Positions 36,471 to 45,536 of a stretch of DNA of 64,000 nucleotides are shown here, piece by piece. The number at the start of each line of letters is the position of its first letter. The first letter of the stretch is position 1. The DNA is from Leucobacter chromiireducens subsp. solipictus. GTDB lineage: Bacteria; Actinomycetota; Actinomycetes; Actinomycetales; Microbacteriaceae. The DNA lies in contig NZ_QYAC01000008.1 of the NCBI RefSeq assembly GCF_016758195.1, positions 62,001 through 126,000 on the forward strand. Direction: 5' to 3'. The notes under the pieces were generated by a model. That model was not told the origin of the DNA and ran no database searches. It was given only the letters and a program-made list of their open reading frames with translations. Position numbers and translations under genes: made by a program.

Positions 36471-37834
36471 GCGCCATCCCCGCGGAGCAACTTCGTGAAT
36501 CCCGCGGCCAGCTCGGTGAGCACGAGTTCGCCGGTGTCCGCGTCATAGTCGAACAGCTCGCCGTAGCGTCCCCAGTCGATCGCGAGATCGAGCTGCTTCT
36601 GCGCGTCGTCGGCGCTGAACGCGCGGCGGAGCAGATCCCGAAAGAAATCGTCGCGCAGGGCACCGTCGTTACTGTGCTCCAGTGCGCGGACGATGGTCGC
36701 CACGAGCGGGGCGCGAGCTGCGGCGAGCTCGGCGAACAGGCGTTTGCTGCCCTGGATGTCGGCCGACTGCCAGGCCCAGCCGAGCTCGGTGAGGAACGCT
36801 TGTGCCCCCTCGACCTCGAGCAGGCCGAGGAGCTGCGCCGCGTCGACGAGCGGGAGGAGATCATCGACGTCGAAGGCGAGTTCGTCGGCGAGATCGGGAA
36901 GATCGGTCTGCCCATCGTGAGACACCACGATCTGCACGAGCCCGGCGAGGCCGCCCACGGTCGCGTCCGGCAGCGGGTGGGTCAGCGGACCGGGCGGGCC
37001 CGCCGCGCGCGCGGCCGCATGGTCCTGACCGGTGACCCGCGCGTAGAGCTCGTCGACGGCGGTGGCGAAGGTCGGACTGCGCCGATCGCGGGGGCGGGGG
37101 ATCCGAATGGGAACGTCCGCGGTGATGCGCGCGGGCGATCCGCCGAGCACGAGCACCCGGTCGGCGAGGAGCACCGCCTCGTCGATGTTGTGGGTCACAA
37201 TGCAGATCGACCGGGTGGGGAAGCCGGGCGCCTCCCACATCGAGACCAGCTCGGCGCGCAGGTTCTCCGCGGTGAGCACGTCGAGGGCGGAGAACGGCTC
37301 GTCCATGAGCAGCACGTCGGGGTGCTGCACGAACGCGCGCGCGAAGCCGACGCGTTGCCGCATCCCGCCGGACAGCTCGCGCGGGTACGCCGACTCGAAG
37401 CCGTCGAGCCCGATGGCGTCGATCGCCGCGAGTGCCCGCTCCCGGCGCTCCCGGCGCGGCACCCCCGCCCCGCGCAACCCCAGTTCGACATTGTCGAGGA
37501 CGGTCAGCCACGGCATCAGCGCGAACGACTGGAACACCATGGCGGTCCCCGGGTTCGCGCCGGTGAGTGGGGCACCCCGATAGGACACGGTCCCCGTCGT
37601 GGGCTCGATCAGCCCCGCGAGGAGGCGCAGGAGCGTGGATTTGCCGGATCCGGACCGGCCGAGCAGCGCCACGATCTCGCCGGAGCGCAGCGTGAGGGCC
37701 ACCTCGGAGAGCACATCGAATTGCCCGCCCTCGGCGGTCGGGAAGGACAGGGAGAGCCCGTCCGCGCGGACCAGTTCGGTGCGATCCGGCAGCGCCCGTG
37801 CGCGCGCGGCCGATCCGTCCGTGGGAAAGCTCAT
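36446..37834 (-). CDS. ABC transporter ATP-binding protein with C-terminal AAA-associated domain
   Basis: A 462-residue ATPase of the nitrate/sulfonate/taurine importer class. Residues 20-255 hold Walker A GRSGSGKST, the Q-loop (MVFQSFALMPWLTVLDNV), signature LSGGMRQRVGFARA, Walker B VLLMDEPFSALD and switch His (VTHNIDEAV). Residues about 290-445 form an extra AAA-associated domain (LADELAFDVDDLLPLVDAAQLLGLLEVE..., LLRRAFSADDAQKQLDLAIDWGRYGELFDYD), probably regulatory. It is 18 bases after the permease gene. No substrate-binding protein gene is nearby. Confidence 0.9.
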   Translation of the reverse strand: MSFPTDGSAARARALPDRTELVRADGLSLSFPTAEGGQFDVLSEVALTLRSGEIVALLGRSGSGKSTLLRLLAGLIEPTTGTVSYRGAPLTGANPGTAMVFQSFALMPWLTVLDNVELGLRGAGVPRRERRERALAAIDAIGLDGFESAYPRELSGGMRQRVGFARAFVQHPDVLLMDEPFSALDVLTAENLRAELVSMWEAPGFPTRSICIVTHNIDEAVLLADRVLVLGGSPARITADVPIRIPRPRDRRSPTFATAVDELYARVTGQDHAAARAAGPPGPLTHPLPDATVGGLAGLVQIVVSHDGQTDLPDLADELAFDVDDLLPLVDAAQLLGLLEVEGAQAFLTELGWAWQSADIQGSKRLFAELAAARAPLVATIVRALEHSNDGALRDDFFRDLLRRAFSADDAQKQLDLAIDWGRYGELFDYDADTGELVLTELAAGFTKLLRGDGAAPDGEPR

Positions 37835-37852
37835 GTCTGATCTCCGGTGGGG

Positions 37853-39598
37853 TTAGTTGAGGGCGTAGCGTGACTCGGCGAGGGTGTAGAGGGGCCGCCA
37901 CAGGAACCGATTCAGCCCCACGACATACACGCTCATCACGAGCACGCCGACGAGGACGTTGCCGAGGTTTCCGTGCGCGGTCGCCTCCGCGATGTAGGCC
38001 CCGAGGCCGTGCGCGGTGAGCGTGTCGCCCCCGTAGCTCACGATCTCGGCGACGATGGAGGCGTTCCACGCGCCACCGGCCGCGGTGAGCGCCCCGGTGA
38101 CCCAGGAGCCGAACACGGCGGGGAGGAGCAACTGGCGCCAGGTCATCCAGCGCGAGAGCCGCATGGATCGCGCCGCGTCGCGCAGATCGATGGGGATCGC
38201 GGCGGCGCCCGCGATCACGTTGAACAGGATGTACCACTGCGCGCCGAGCGACATCAGGAGGATGCCGCCGAGGTCGAGACTGATCCCCGTGGAGAGGAGC
38301 GCGATGGCGGCGAAGGGAAACAGGAAGTTCGCCGGAAAACTCGCGAGCAGTTGCACGAGGGGCTGCGCGATCCGGGTGACCCGCGGATTGAGGCCGATCC
38401 AGATCCCGATAGGCACCCAGACGAGGGTGCCCAGCACGAGGAGGATGAGCACGCGCGCAAAGGTGAGCGTTCCGAGCCCCGCCGCGACCGCGAACTGGGC
38501 GAGCCCGGAGTGCTCCGCAATGTAGCCGAGCATCGCGACGAGACCCCCGCCGAGCATCGCGACACCCAGGATCCCGAGCGCGCGGCGCGTGGTGCGGTGG
38601 CGCGGGCGGCGCCGTCGAAGCCGCGTGGCGCGCCCCCGTGAGCGGGTGAGGCGGTCGAGCAGCTCGACGCCGGGGGCTGCGGCGCGGCGGATCAGCTGCG
38701 GCACCGCGGATCTGCGGAGCACATCCAGGACAACGCTGCGCTGCGGTTCCGCCGTATTGGTGTCTCCGGTGCGGAACCGCTCGGCCCACGCCGTGAGGGG
38801 GCGCCAGAACACGAAGTTCACGCCGAAGACGAGGAGCACCATGACGATCGCGGCGAGCAGCAGATTGCCGGGTTCGGCGCGCTCGGCGGCCGCGGCGGCG
38901 AAGGAACCGATTCCGGGCAGAGCCAGGGTGCGGTGATTGACGGTGATGACCTCGGACGCGATCAGGAAGAACCACCCGCCCCCGAAGCTCATCATCCCGT
39001 TCCACACGAGCGGGAACGCGCCGTGCGGGGCGTCCAGGTTCCAGAACCGCTGCCAGGCGCTCAGGCCGAGGCTCCGCGCCGCCTCATCGAGGTCCCGCGG
39101 CTGGGTGATCAGGGATTGGTAGTACGCGAAGGTCATGTTCCACACCTGGCTCGTGAAGATCGCGAAGATTGCCGCGAGCTCCAGCCCCAGGATGGTCCCC
39201 GGGAACAGAGCGAGCCAGAGCCCGATGGTGACCGAGAGGAACCCGAGCACCGGCACGGACTGGAGCACGTCGAGGACGGGGAGGATCACGCGGCCCGCGC
39301 GGGGGTGCCGCGCGGCCGCGGTCGCCACGACCAGGGAAAACACGGTGGCGGCCCCGAACGCGAGGAACATGCGGAGGAGGGATCGGGCCGCGTAGGCGGG
39401 CAGCTGCGCGGGATCCGTGGCGACGCTCTCCGGGGCGAGCTCCGGGTCATACGGGGCGAGCCATCCCTGACCGAGCTCGACGAGGATCCAGAACAGCACG
39501 GCGACGGCCCCGAGGACCACGAGGTCGGCGATCCGGCGCTCGCGTGCGCGCAGCGCCACGTCGACCCCGCTGAAGGGCCCGGGCTGGGTGGCCGTCAC
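37853..39598 (-). CDS. ABC transporter permease, two fused permease domains
   Basis: About 581 residues with two BPD_transp_1 modules: the first (about 25-290) contains an EAA-type loop DEAARSLGLSAWQRFWNLDAP, the second (about 340-575) contains RDAARSMRLSRWMTWRQLLLPAVFG. An Arg-rich linker joins them. A single polypeptide therefore replaces the permease dimer. GTG 39598 (VTATQPG) has GAGGA seven bases upstream and is preferred; a GTG at 39682 would add 28 residues. Substrate is unknown; family membership suggests a small anion or sulfonate, context suggests metal homeostasis. Confidence 0.88.
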   Translation of the reverse strand: MTATQPGPFSGVDVALRARERRIADLVVLGAVAVLFWILVELGQGWLAPYDPELAPESVATDPAQLPAYAARSLLRMFLAFGAATVFSLVVATAAARHPRAGRVILPVLDVLQSVPVLGFLSVTIGLWLALFPGTILGLELAAIFAIFTSQVWNMTFAYYQSLITQPRDLDEAARSLGLSAWQRFWNLDAPHGAFPLVWNGMMSFGGGWFFLIASEVITVNHRTLALPGIGSFAAAAAERAEPGNLLLAAIVMVLLVFGVNFVFWRPLTAWAERFRTGDTNTAEPQRSVVLDVLRRSAVPQLIRRAAAPGVELLDRLTRSRGRATRLRRRRPRHRTTRRALGILGVAMLGGGLVAMLGYIAEHSGLAQFAVAAGLGTLTFARVLILLVLGTLVWVPIGIWIGLNPRVTRIAQPLVQLLASFPANFLFPFAAIALLSTGISLDLGGILLMSLGAQWYILFNVIAGAAAIPIDLRDAARSMRLSRWMTWRQLLLPAVFGSWVTGALTAAGGAWNASIVAEIVSYGGDTLTAHGLGAYIAEATAHGNLGNVLVGVLVMSVYVVGLNRFLWRPLYTLAESRYALN

Positions 39599-39684
39599 TC
39601 GGGTTCCTCGTTTCCACTCGGATGCGCTGCGGGTGCCGGGGCGTGGCCGCGCGGCACCCCCGCCAGCATAGTTCGAATACACAC

Positions 39685-39700
39685 TGACTTGCGCAAGTCA
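39685..39700. promoter_or_regulatory. Probable ArsR operator between arsR and the ABC operon
   Basis: TGACTTGCGCAAGTCA is a perfect 16-bp palindrome in the 124-base divergent gap, well placed to control both directions. Its central TTGCGCAAGT recurs at 32634-32643 on the -35 box of the M-box operon promoter. Confidence 0.65.
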
Positions 39701-39722
39701 CAGAACGGAGGATCATAGAGGT

Positions 39723-40145
39723 ATGGACGTTCCCCCTGACCCGACGGTGACGGATGCCCAGTTGGCTGCGGCCGCGGGCACCTTCGACATGCTCTCGACG
39801 CCCCATCGTCTCCACATCGTGTGGCTGCTCTCGGAAGGGGAGTACGACGTCTCGACGCTCGCGGAACGCACCGGGGCGACCGTGCCCGCGACGAGTCAGC
39901 ACCTCGCGAAGCTGCGCGCGGCGGGCATGGTCGCGGCGCGGCGAGACGGCCGCCGCCAGCTGTACCGGATCGAGGACCCGCACATTCTCGCGGTGGTGGG
40001 GCACATGTTCAGCCACATCGCCCCGGACGGCACCCTTGCGGGGGAGTCCGATGCGCGTCGCCCGCCCCGGGCCCCGCGGTTCGGCACAGCGGCCCCCGCG
40101 GCCCAGGGTGCGGAGGCGCTCGGGAGTGCTCCGGTTCCGCAGTAG
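39723..40145 (+). CDS. ArsR/SmtB-family transcriptional regulator
   Basis: A 140-residue winged-helix regulator. The core (FDMLSTPHRLHIVWLLSEGEYDVSTLAERTGATVPATSQHLAKLRAAGMVAARRDGRRQLYRI) is a standard ArsR DNA-binding domain with the usual beta-wing. A His-containing stretch follows (HILAVVGHMFSHI), which could bind metal, then a Pro/Ala-rich tail. No CxC metal motif is present. It is divergent from the ABC operon and next to a perfect palindrome. Confidence 0.88.
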   Translation: MDVPPDPTVTDAQLAAAAGTFDMLSTPHRLHIVWLLSEGEYDVSTLAERTGATVPATSQHLAKLRAAGMVAARRDGRRQLYRIEDPHILAVVGHMFSHIAPDGTLAGESDARRPPRAPRFGTAAPAAQGAEALGSAPVPQ

Positions 40146-40214
40146 GGAAACCCGGAACGCGAGTCTCCGGCCTTCCGGCTGCCGCGTGCGTCCCCCGCGC
40201 TCTACCGTAGGAGT

Positions 40215-41489
40215 ATGAGCAGTTCTCCGAGCGCACCGGCGGCCCCCACACGGCCCCCGCTTCGCATCTCCCTGACCATCCTGCACCTCGCCGCGATCGG
40301 CGTCTTGGGCTGGGTTGTGGTGGCGATCCTCTGTGCGCTGTTCGCCCTCGGGTTGGGCACGATCATTCTCCTCGGGATCGGCGTCTTCCCGCTGATCGCG
40401 CTCGTCTATGCGCTGTTCGGGATCGCGTGGTTCGAGACCGAGCGGATCGGCGGCCTCTATCGCCTGGAGTTGCCCGCCCTGCGGCCCGTGCGCCAGCAGG
40501 AGCCCGGGTTCCCGGGCTTCCTCCGCACGATGTGGTGGCAGTTCGTGGACGGCAGCATGTGGCGGGCGGTCTCGAGTTTCCTGATCACGGCCGTGCTCGG
40601 CGTCATCATGCTGACGTTCGTGCAGAGTTTCCTCTGGTCGGCGGCGTCGGGACTCGCGCTGCTGTTCGGTGGCGACCTCAGTGCCCTGCCGGAATACACC
40701 TCGATCGTGGGGCTCTTTGCCTCCCTGGACACGCCGCTCTGGGGCTTCCTGAGCGCCCTGATCAGCCTCGCGGTGACGGTCGGGATCGCGCTCCTGCATC
40801 GCCTCATCACGATCCCGCTCGCGACCGCCGGTGCGAAGGCGCAGCAGCTGACCCGGCAGGCGCAGGCCTCGGCGCAGCAGCGCGCCGGTGCCGTGCGCGC
40901 CGCCGAGGTGGAGCGCACCCGGATCGAGCGCGACCTGCACGACGGCGTACAGCCGCGCCTCGTGTCGGTCGGGATGACGCTCGGCCTTGCACAGCAGCAG
41001 ATCGACGCGGACCCCGAGGGCGCGAAGGCCCTCATCGCGGAGGCGCACACCTCAACGAAGTCCGCCATCACGGAGCTGCGCCAGCTCGCGCGGGGGATCC
41101 ACGCCTCCGTGCTCGACGACCGGGGCCTGGATGCGGCGCTCTCCGCGCTGGCCGGGCGTTCGCACATCCCCGTCGTGCTCGATGTGCGGCTCCAGGGCCG
41201 CTGCAGCCGCGAGGCCGAGACCGCCGTGTACTTCGCCATCGCCGAGTCCCTCACGAACGCCGCGAAGCACTCCCGGGCGAGCGAGTGCCGCGTGGTGGTG
41301 CGGCTGCGCGACGGGAACACCCTGTGGGCGCGGGTCGAAGACAACGGCATCGGCGGGGCGCGCGTGCTCCCCGGCGGCGGCCTCGACGGCATCACGAACC
41401 GGATCCAGGCGGCCGGCGGCACCGTCCGCATCGATAGCCCGCAGGGCGGGCCCACGTCCCTGGAGGTGAGCGTCCCGTGCGCATCCTGA
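40215..41489 (+). CDS. Sensor histidine kinase (NarL-type pair)
   Basis: A 424-residue membrane kinase. The first 215 residues form a putative-sensor domain with four hydrophobic segments; then a coiled linker, the HisKA_3 dimerisation motif ERDLHDGVQPRLV with the phospho-acceptor His, and a HATPase domain (ESLTNAAKHS N-box, VEDNGIGG G-box, GGLDGITNRI). The ATG is preceded by TACCGT with a 6-base gap, suggesting a leaderless mRNA. It overlaps its response regulator by 13 bases. Confidence 0.92.
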   Translation: MSSSPSAPAAPTRPPLRISLTILHLAAIGVLGWVVVAILCALFALGLGTIILLGIGVFPLIALVYALFGIAWFETERIGGLYRLELPALRPVRQQEPGFPGFLRTMWWQFVDGSMWRAVSSFLITAVLGVIMLTFVQSFLWSAASGLALLFGGDLSALPEYTSIVGLFASLDTPLWGFLSALISLAVTVGIALLHRLITIPLATAGAKAQQLTRQAQASAQQRAGAVRAAEVERTRIERDLHDGVQPRLVSVGMTLGLAQQQIDADPEGAKALIAEAHTSTKSAITELRQLARGIHASVLDDRGLDAALSALAGRSHIPVVLDVRLQGRCSREAETAVYFAIAESLTNAAKHSRASECRVVVRLRDGNTLWARVEDNGIGGARVLPGGGLDGITNRIQAAGGTVRIDSPQGGPTSLEVSVPCAS

Positions 41490-42175
41490 TCTGCGAAGAC
41501 TCCGTGCTGCTCCGCGAGGGGCTCGTGCGGCTGCTCGAACACTCGGGCCACGAGGTCGTGGCGGCGCTTCCGGACACGGACGGCGTGGCCGCGGCCGTGC
41601 TGCGGGAGGCCCCGGAACTGTGCATCCTCGACGTGCGACTGCCGCCCACGTTCACGGACGAGGGCATCCGCCTGGCGCGTGAGCTCCGCGCGGCGCATCC
41701 GCAGCTGCCCGTGCTCGTGCTCTCGCAGTACGTGGAGGAACGCTACGCCAGCGAACTCATCGCCGCGCAGGGCGGGGCGTTCGGGTATCTCCTCAAAGAT
41801 CGGGTCGCCGACGTGGCCGACTTCATCGACGCGATCGAGCGGATCGCGTCCGGGGCCACGGTGCTCGACCCCGAGGTGGTCGCGCAGCTGCTGAATCGCC
41901 GCGGCCGTGACGACCGTATGGCCGCGCTCACCGAGCGCGAGCGCACGGTGCTGGCGGCCGTAGCCGAGGGGCGCTCGAACCACGCGATCGCGGGGCTCCT
42001 GTTCCTCTCGGAGGCCAGCGTCGAGAAACACATCACCGCAATCTTCCAGAAGCTGGGGCTCAGCCCCGACGAATCGGGCAATCGCCGCGTGCTCGCCGCG
42101 ATCGCCCACCTCGAGAGCACCGGCGCGGTGCCCCCGCAGAGCTTCCCACACCCTCAGACCGGAGCGACCTCATGA
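41477..42175 (+). CDS. LuxR/NarL-family response regulator
   Basis: A 232-residue regulator starting with GTG (MRILICEDSVLLREGL). The receiver domain has the acidic pair (CED), phospho-acceptor Asp in CILDVRLPP, and Lys in YLLKDR. The C-terminal LuxR helix-turn-helix reads LTERERTVLAAVAEGRSNHAIAGLLFLSEASVEKH. It is coupled to the kinase upstream and to the DUF4097-like gene downstream (ATGA overlap). Confidence 0.93.
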   Translation: MRILICEDSVLLREGLVRLLEHSGHEVVAALPDTDGVAAAVLREAPELCILDVRLPPTFTDEGIRLARELRAAHPQLPVLVLSQYVEERYASELIAAQGGAFGYLLKDRVADVADFIDAIERIASGATVLDPEVVAQLLNRRGRDDRMAALTERERTVLAAVAEGRSNHAIAGLLFLSEASVEKHITAIFQKLGLSPDESGNRRVLAAIAHLESTGAVPPQSFPHPQTGATS

Positions 42176-43026
42176 CTCAGCAGCCACAGCCCACCCCCAC
42201 CACACCCGCCGGACGAAGCGCAGTGGGAAGCGCAATCATGTGGACCACCGCCGCCGTCGGCGGCCTGATGATCCTCGGGATCGGCGCCTCCGCCGCCTCC
42301 GCCGCGATCGGCTCCGCCGTGCAGGGCACCGCGGGCGGGACGCAGGCCGTCTCCACGCGGGGCGTCACCGACCTCGACCTCAACATCGGCACCGCGGAAT
42401 TCACCCTCGCCTACGGGCCGGTGACCGAGGCCACGCTCGAGGTTACGGGGCCCCGCGGCGACCAGTGGCGCCTGAACCGTGACGAGGACAGCCTCGTGGT
42501 GACGAGCCCGCGCGGGCTGGGAGGGAGCTGCTGGTTCGGGTTCTGCCCGCCGGATCGCAGCACATCCACCGTGGGCACGCTGACGTTGCCGCAGGAGTTC
42601 GCCACCCGGGAGCTGGACCTCGACGCCACGGTCGGGGTGGGACAGTTCACGAGCGATGGGCGGTTCGGGAGCGTGTCCGTGGAGATCGGGGCGGGCGAGG
42701 CGCGGCTGACCGGCATGGCGCGAGACCTGGACGTCACCGTGGGCGTGGGGGAGTTCACCGGGGAATTCACCGGGGTGCAGACCGCCGCGTTCGACGTATC
42801 CATGGGAGAGCTGGATGCACGACTCCGGGGCCCCGCTCCGCGCACGGTCGACGTGACGGTCGGGGTGGGCAGCGCGACACTGGAACTCCCCGACGAGGTG
42901 TATGCCGTGCAGACCCACTCGAGCCTCGGCGACATGCAGAATGACCTCCGGGTCGCGCCGGACGCGACCGCGCGGATCTCCGCGGAGGTGAGCCTGGGCG
43001 AGCTGGTGCTGCGGCCCGGCAGCTGA
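42172..43026 (+). CDS. DUF4097-like beta-repeat membrane protein
   Basis: A 284-residue protein with one N-terminal transmembrane helix (IMWTTAAVGGLMILGIGASAASAAI) and a repetitive extracellular part of beta strands (VTDLDLNIGTAEFTLAYG, LDLDATVGVGQFTSDG, LDVTVGVGEFTGEF, VDVTVGVGSATLEL). Proteins like this are often cotranscribed with envelope-stress two-component systems, as here. It may be sensed by, or be the output of, the kinase. Confidence 0.75.
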   Translation: MTQQPQPTPTTPAGRSAVGSAIMWTTAAVGGLMILGIGASAASAAIGSAVQGTAGGTQAVSTRGVTDLDLNIGTAEFTLAYGPVTEATLEVTGPRGDQWRLNRDEDSLVVTSPRGLGGSCWFGFCPPDRSTSTVGTLTLPQEFATRELDLDATVGVGQFTSDGRFGSVSVEIGAGEARLTGMARDLDVTVGVGEFTGEFTGVQTAAFDVSMGELDARLRGPAPRTVDVTVGVGSATLELPDEVYAVQTHSSLGDMQNDLRVAPDATARISAEVSLGELVLRPGS

Positions 43027-43057
43027 TCGCTCGCTCGTATCGACGTAGACTGGCCGC

Positions 43058-44116
43058 ATGACGGCGTGGCGGGATGACATCCTCGGGCCGGGGTACGTAT
43101 GCACCGACATCGACCTCGGGGCCGACGAAGAAGGCCCGCTGAGCGCGACCCTCGTGCGTTCCGATCCGGCGGCCCCGGGGTTCTGGTCGCGGCTGCGCGG
43201 ACAGCGACGCCTGCTCGACGGGGTGGATGTTCTCTACGTCCACGGCTGGTCCGACTACTTCTTCCAGCGCGAGCTCGCGGAGTTCTGGACCGCGCGGGGC
43301 GCGCGGTTCTTCGCGCTCGATCTGCGCAAGTACGGCCGGAGCCTGCGCGACGGGCAGACCGCGGGGTACATTGACGAGCTCGAGGAATACGACGCCGAAA
43401 TCGGGCGGGCGCTCGAGCTGATCGCCGAGGTCGGCGGCTCGGATCCCACGCGAAAGCTCGTGCTCTGTGGGCACTCCACTGGCGGCCTGGTCCTGAGCCT
43501 GTGGGCGGGCCGGCACCCGGGTCGCGCCGACGCGCTCGTGCTCAACAGCCCGTGGCTTGAGTTTCAGTTCGCCACGGCGGGCCGCCAGTTGATCGCGCCG
43601 CTCGTGACCCTGGGGGCACGCTTCAAGCCGAAGGAGGTCGCGCCGCAGCTCGATTACGGCTTCTACTCCCGCGCGCAGCGCGAGGTCGGCCCGCAGGCAG
43701 AACTCGCAACGCTCGATCCGCGATGGCGGCCGGAGCGCAGTCACGCGGTGTCGACGGGCTGGTTGCGCGCGATCCTCCGGGGGCACGAACAGGTGAGCCA
43801 CGGCTTGGGGATTGAGATCCCGATCGGGGTGCTGCTCTCCGCGCGCTCGGCGCTGCCCCTGCGATGGAGCGATGAGCTGACGCGGGCAGACACGGTGCTC
43901 GACGTCGAGGAAGTGGCGAAAGCCGCGCTCAAACTGGGGTCCTCGGTGACGGTGGACCGCGTGGACGGCGGCCTGCACGACCTCTTCCTCTCGGCACCGG
44001 GGCCGCGGGCCGATGCCTACGCACGGCTCGACCGGTGGCTCATCGGCTGGCGCGCCCAGGAGGCAAGCACGCGCCCGCGCGGGGCGGCGGCGAGCCTCTC
44101 CGGCACAACCGAGTAG
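43058..44116 (+). CDS. Alpha/beta-fold hydrolase (lysophospholipase-like)
   Basis: A 352-residue hydrolase with the oxyanion region LYVHGWSDYF, nucleophile elbow GHSTGG (Ser), and a late His (VDGGLHDLFLS). The pattern fits serine aminopeptidase S33/lysophospholipase-type enzymes; the substrate is unknown. ATG 43058 follows TAGACT (43046-43051) with a 6-base gap, so it is probably leaderless. Its TAG stop forms part of the -10 element of the next gene. Confidence 0.8.
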   Translation: MTAWRDDILGPGYVCTDIDLGADEEGPLSATLVRSDPAAPGFWSRLRGQRRLLDGVDVLYVHGWSDYFFQRELAEFWTARGARFFALDLRKYGRSLRDGQTAGYIDELEEYDAEIGRALELIAEVGGSDPTRKLVLCGHSTGGLVLSLWAGRHPGRADALVLNSPWLEFQFATAGRQLIAPLVTLGARFKPKEVAPQLDYGFYSRAQREVGPQAELATLDPRWRPERSHAVSTGWLRAILRGHEQVSHGLGIEIPIGVLLSARSALPLRWSDELTRADTVLDVEEVAKAALKLGSSVTVDRVDGGLHDLFLSAPGPRADAYARLDRWLIGWRAQEASTRPRGAAASLSGTTE

Positions 44117-44126
44117 GCTCGGGGGC

Positions 44127-44711
44127 ATGGATCTTCGAGTGGCCGCCTACGCGGTGGTAGAGCGCCGCGGCAAGATCCTGCTCACGCACTGGCGTCGCGG
44201 TCACCTCCACGGGTGGACGCTTCCCGGCGGCGGCCTGGAAAGCGGGGAAGACCCGCGGGCGGCAGTGGTGCGCGAGGTGATGGAGGAGACCGGGCTGGAA
44301 GCCCGCGTGGGGAAGCTCCTCGGCGTGGACTCGCGGGTCATGGTCCGCGAAGAGGTGCCGGAGGGCAGCGATCCCGAACTGCACACCATTCGGATCGTCT
44401 ACCGCGCCTCGGTCAAAGACGGCCCGTTGCAGAACGAGGTGGACGGCTCCTCTGACGAGGCCCGGTGGGTGTCGATGAAGGAGCTCGGCTCCCTGCGCAC
44501 CCTCTCTCTCGTGCAGACGGGGTTGCGCATGGCGGGCATTTCTCGTCGCGCGCCCGCCCGCGGCGGGAAAGGGCAGGGCAAGAACGCCGGGAAGGCTGGC
44601 AAGTCGTCGCAACGCGGGGGCAAAGCCGGGACGAAGAACACGAAGCCCGCCGCGAAGAACGGCAAGCCCGGCGCGCAGCGGACGCAGCCGACCCAGGATC
44701 CCGCCGCGTAA
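44127..44711 (+). CDS. Nudix hydrolase with Lys/Gly-rich C-terminal tail
   Basis: A 194-residue protein. Residues 1-135 form a Nudix domain with the full box GGGLESGEDPRAAVVREVMEETGL. The last 55 residues are a low-complexity basic tail of Lys, Gly, Ala and Gln, unusual for Nudix enzymes and likely to bind nucleic acid or acidic surfaces. The ATG follows TAGGCT (44114-44119), whose first three bases are the stop codon of the hydrolase upstream; a leaderless start is likely. Confidence 0.88.
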   Translation: MDLRVAAYAVVERRGKILLTHWRRGHLHGWTLPGGGLESGEDPRAAVVREVMEETGLEARVGKLLGVDSRVMVREEVPEGSDPELHTIRIVYRASVKDGPLQNEVDGSSDEARWVSMKELGSLRTLSLVQTGLRMAGISRRAPARGGKGQGKNAGKAGKSSQRGGKAGTKNTKPAAKNGKPGAQRTQPTQDPAA

Positions 44712-44775
44712 CACCGGTCGCCGAGTTCCGTCACGCGGCCCCGCAACAGCCGGTCGCGACACTCCGCCGCACGAA

Positions 44776-44818
44776 CCACACCGCCGCCGACACTGCGGGG
44801 TGCCGGCGGCGGAGTGGT
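44776..44818. terminator. Terminator-like hairpin between the Nudix gene and the convergent gene
   Basis: CCGCCGCCG (44781-44789) pairs with CGGCGGCGG (44804-44812), extended by ACCAC/GTGGT. A second small stem ACCCGG-taa-CCGGGT follows around 44824. Both lie in the 133-base convergent gap. Confidence 0.6.
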
Positions 44819-44844
44819 CGAACCCGGTAACCGGGTCGTGTGGT

Positions 44845-45351
44845 CTAGTGCTCGGGGGCGACCCAGAGCTCGTCGTCCGTGCGGAAGGCCTGCCACAGCG
44901 CGTAGCCCACGCCGGCGGCCGCGGCGACGCCCAGGCCGATCGCGATGATGCCGCCCACGCGGCCCTTCTTCTTCGTCTTGACCGGCGCAAGGTAGCCCGC
45001 GCGCTCACCGAAGCCCCGCACCTTCGCCGCGGCGTCGTCGTTGTCGAGCTCGTCGAGCGTGCGGATCGTGCGCGCCAGCGCGCTGGCCACGAACGGCGTG
45101 GTCACCCGGCGCACGCTATCGGCGGCACGGCGGGCGGTGGCCACACCGCGATCGACCGTGGGACGCACCGCTTCGAGCGTCTCCTCGACCCGGGGAGCGA
45201 GATGCTCATCGCTCAGGAGTTTGGCCTGGTGGCCTGCCTGACTGAGAACATCGCCGGCCTGGCTGAGTACGACGCGCTGCTGATCGAGCAGATCCTGCGC
45301 GTTGCCTCGCAGGCTGCGCAGTTCACGGCGGCGCTTGCGTGAGAGATTCAT
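44845..45351 (-). CDS. Hypothetical membrane-anchored helical protein
   Basis: A 168-residue protein with a basic start (MNLSRKRRRELRSLRG), long amphipathic helices rich in Ala, Val, Arg and Glu (about 15-125) and one transmembrane helix near the C-terminus (VGGIIAIGLGVAAAAGVGYALWQAF) before an acidic end. AGGAGG precedes ATG 45351. No function is known; the helical part could bind DNA, membrane or a partner protein. Confidence 0.7.
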   Translation of the reverse strand: MNLSRKRRRELRSLRGNAQDLLDQQRVVLSQAGDVLSQAGHQAKLLSDEHLAPRVEETLEAVRPTVDRGVATARRAADSVRRVTTPFVASALARTIRTLDELDNDDAAAKVRGFGERAGYLAPVKTKKKGRVGGIIAIGLGVAAAAGVGYALWQAFRTDDELWVAPEH

Positions 45352-45536
45352 TACGGTCCTCCTAGCTGGGCGAGGCGGTGAGCGTGAGTGCTCTGCTCCC
45401 ACCCACGCTACACCGAGAGGCCTGGGTTTTTGGAGAATCGCCACGCTGGGGAGGGGAAAAAGCTCAGCTCGTGACCCTGAGCTTTCCCACGGCGAGTGCT
45501 CAGGGGTCTCTGAGAGCCCCGCCTAGACTAGGAGCC

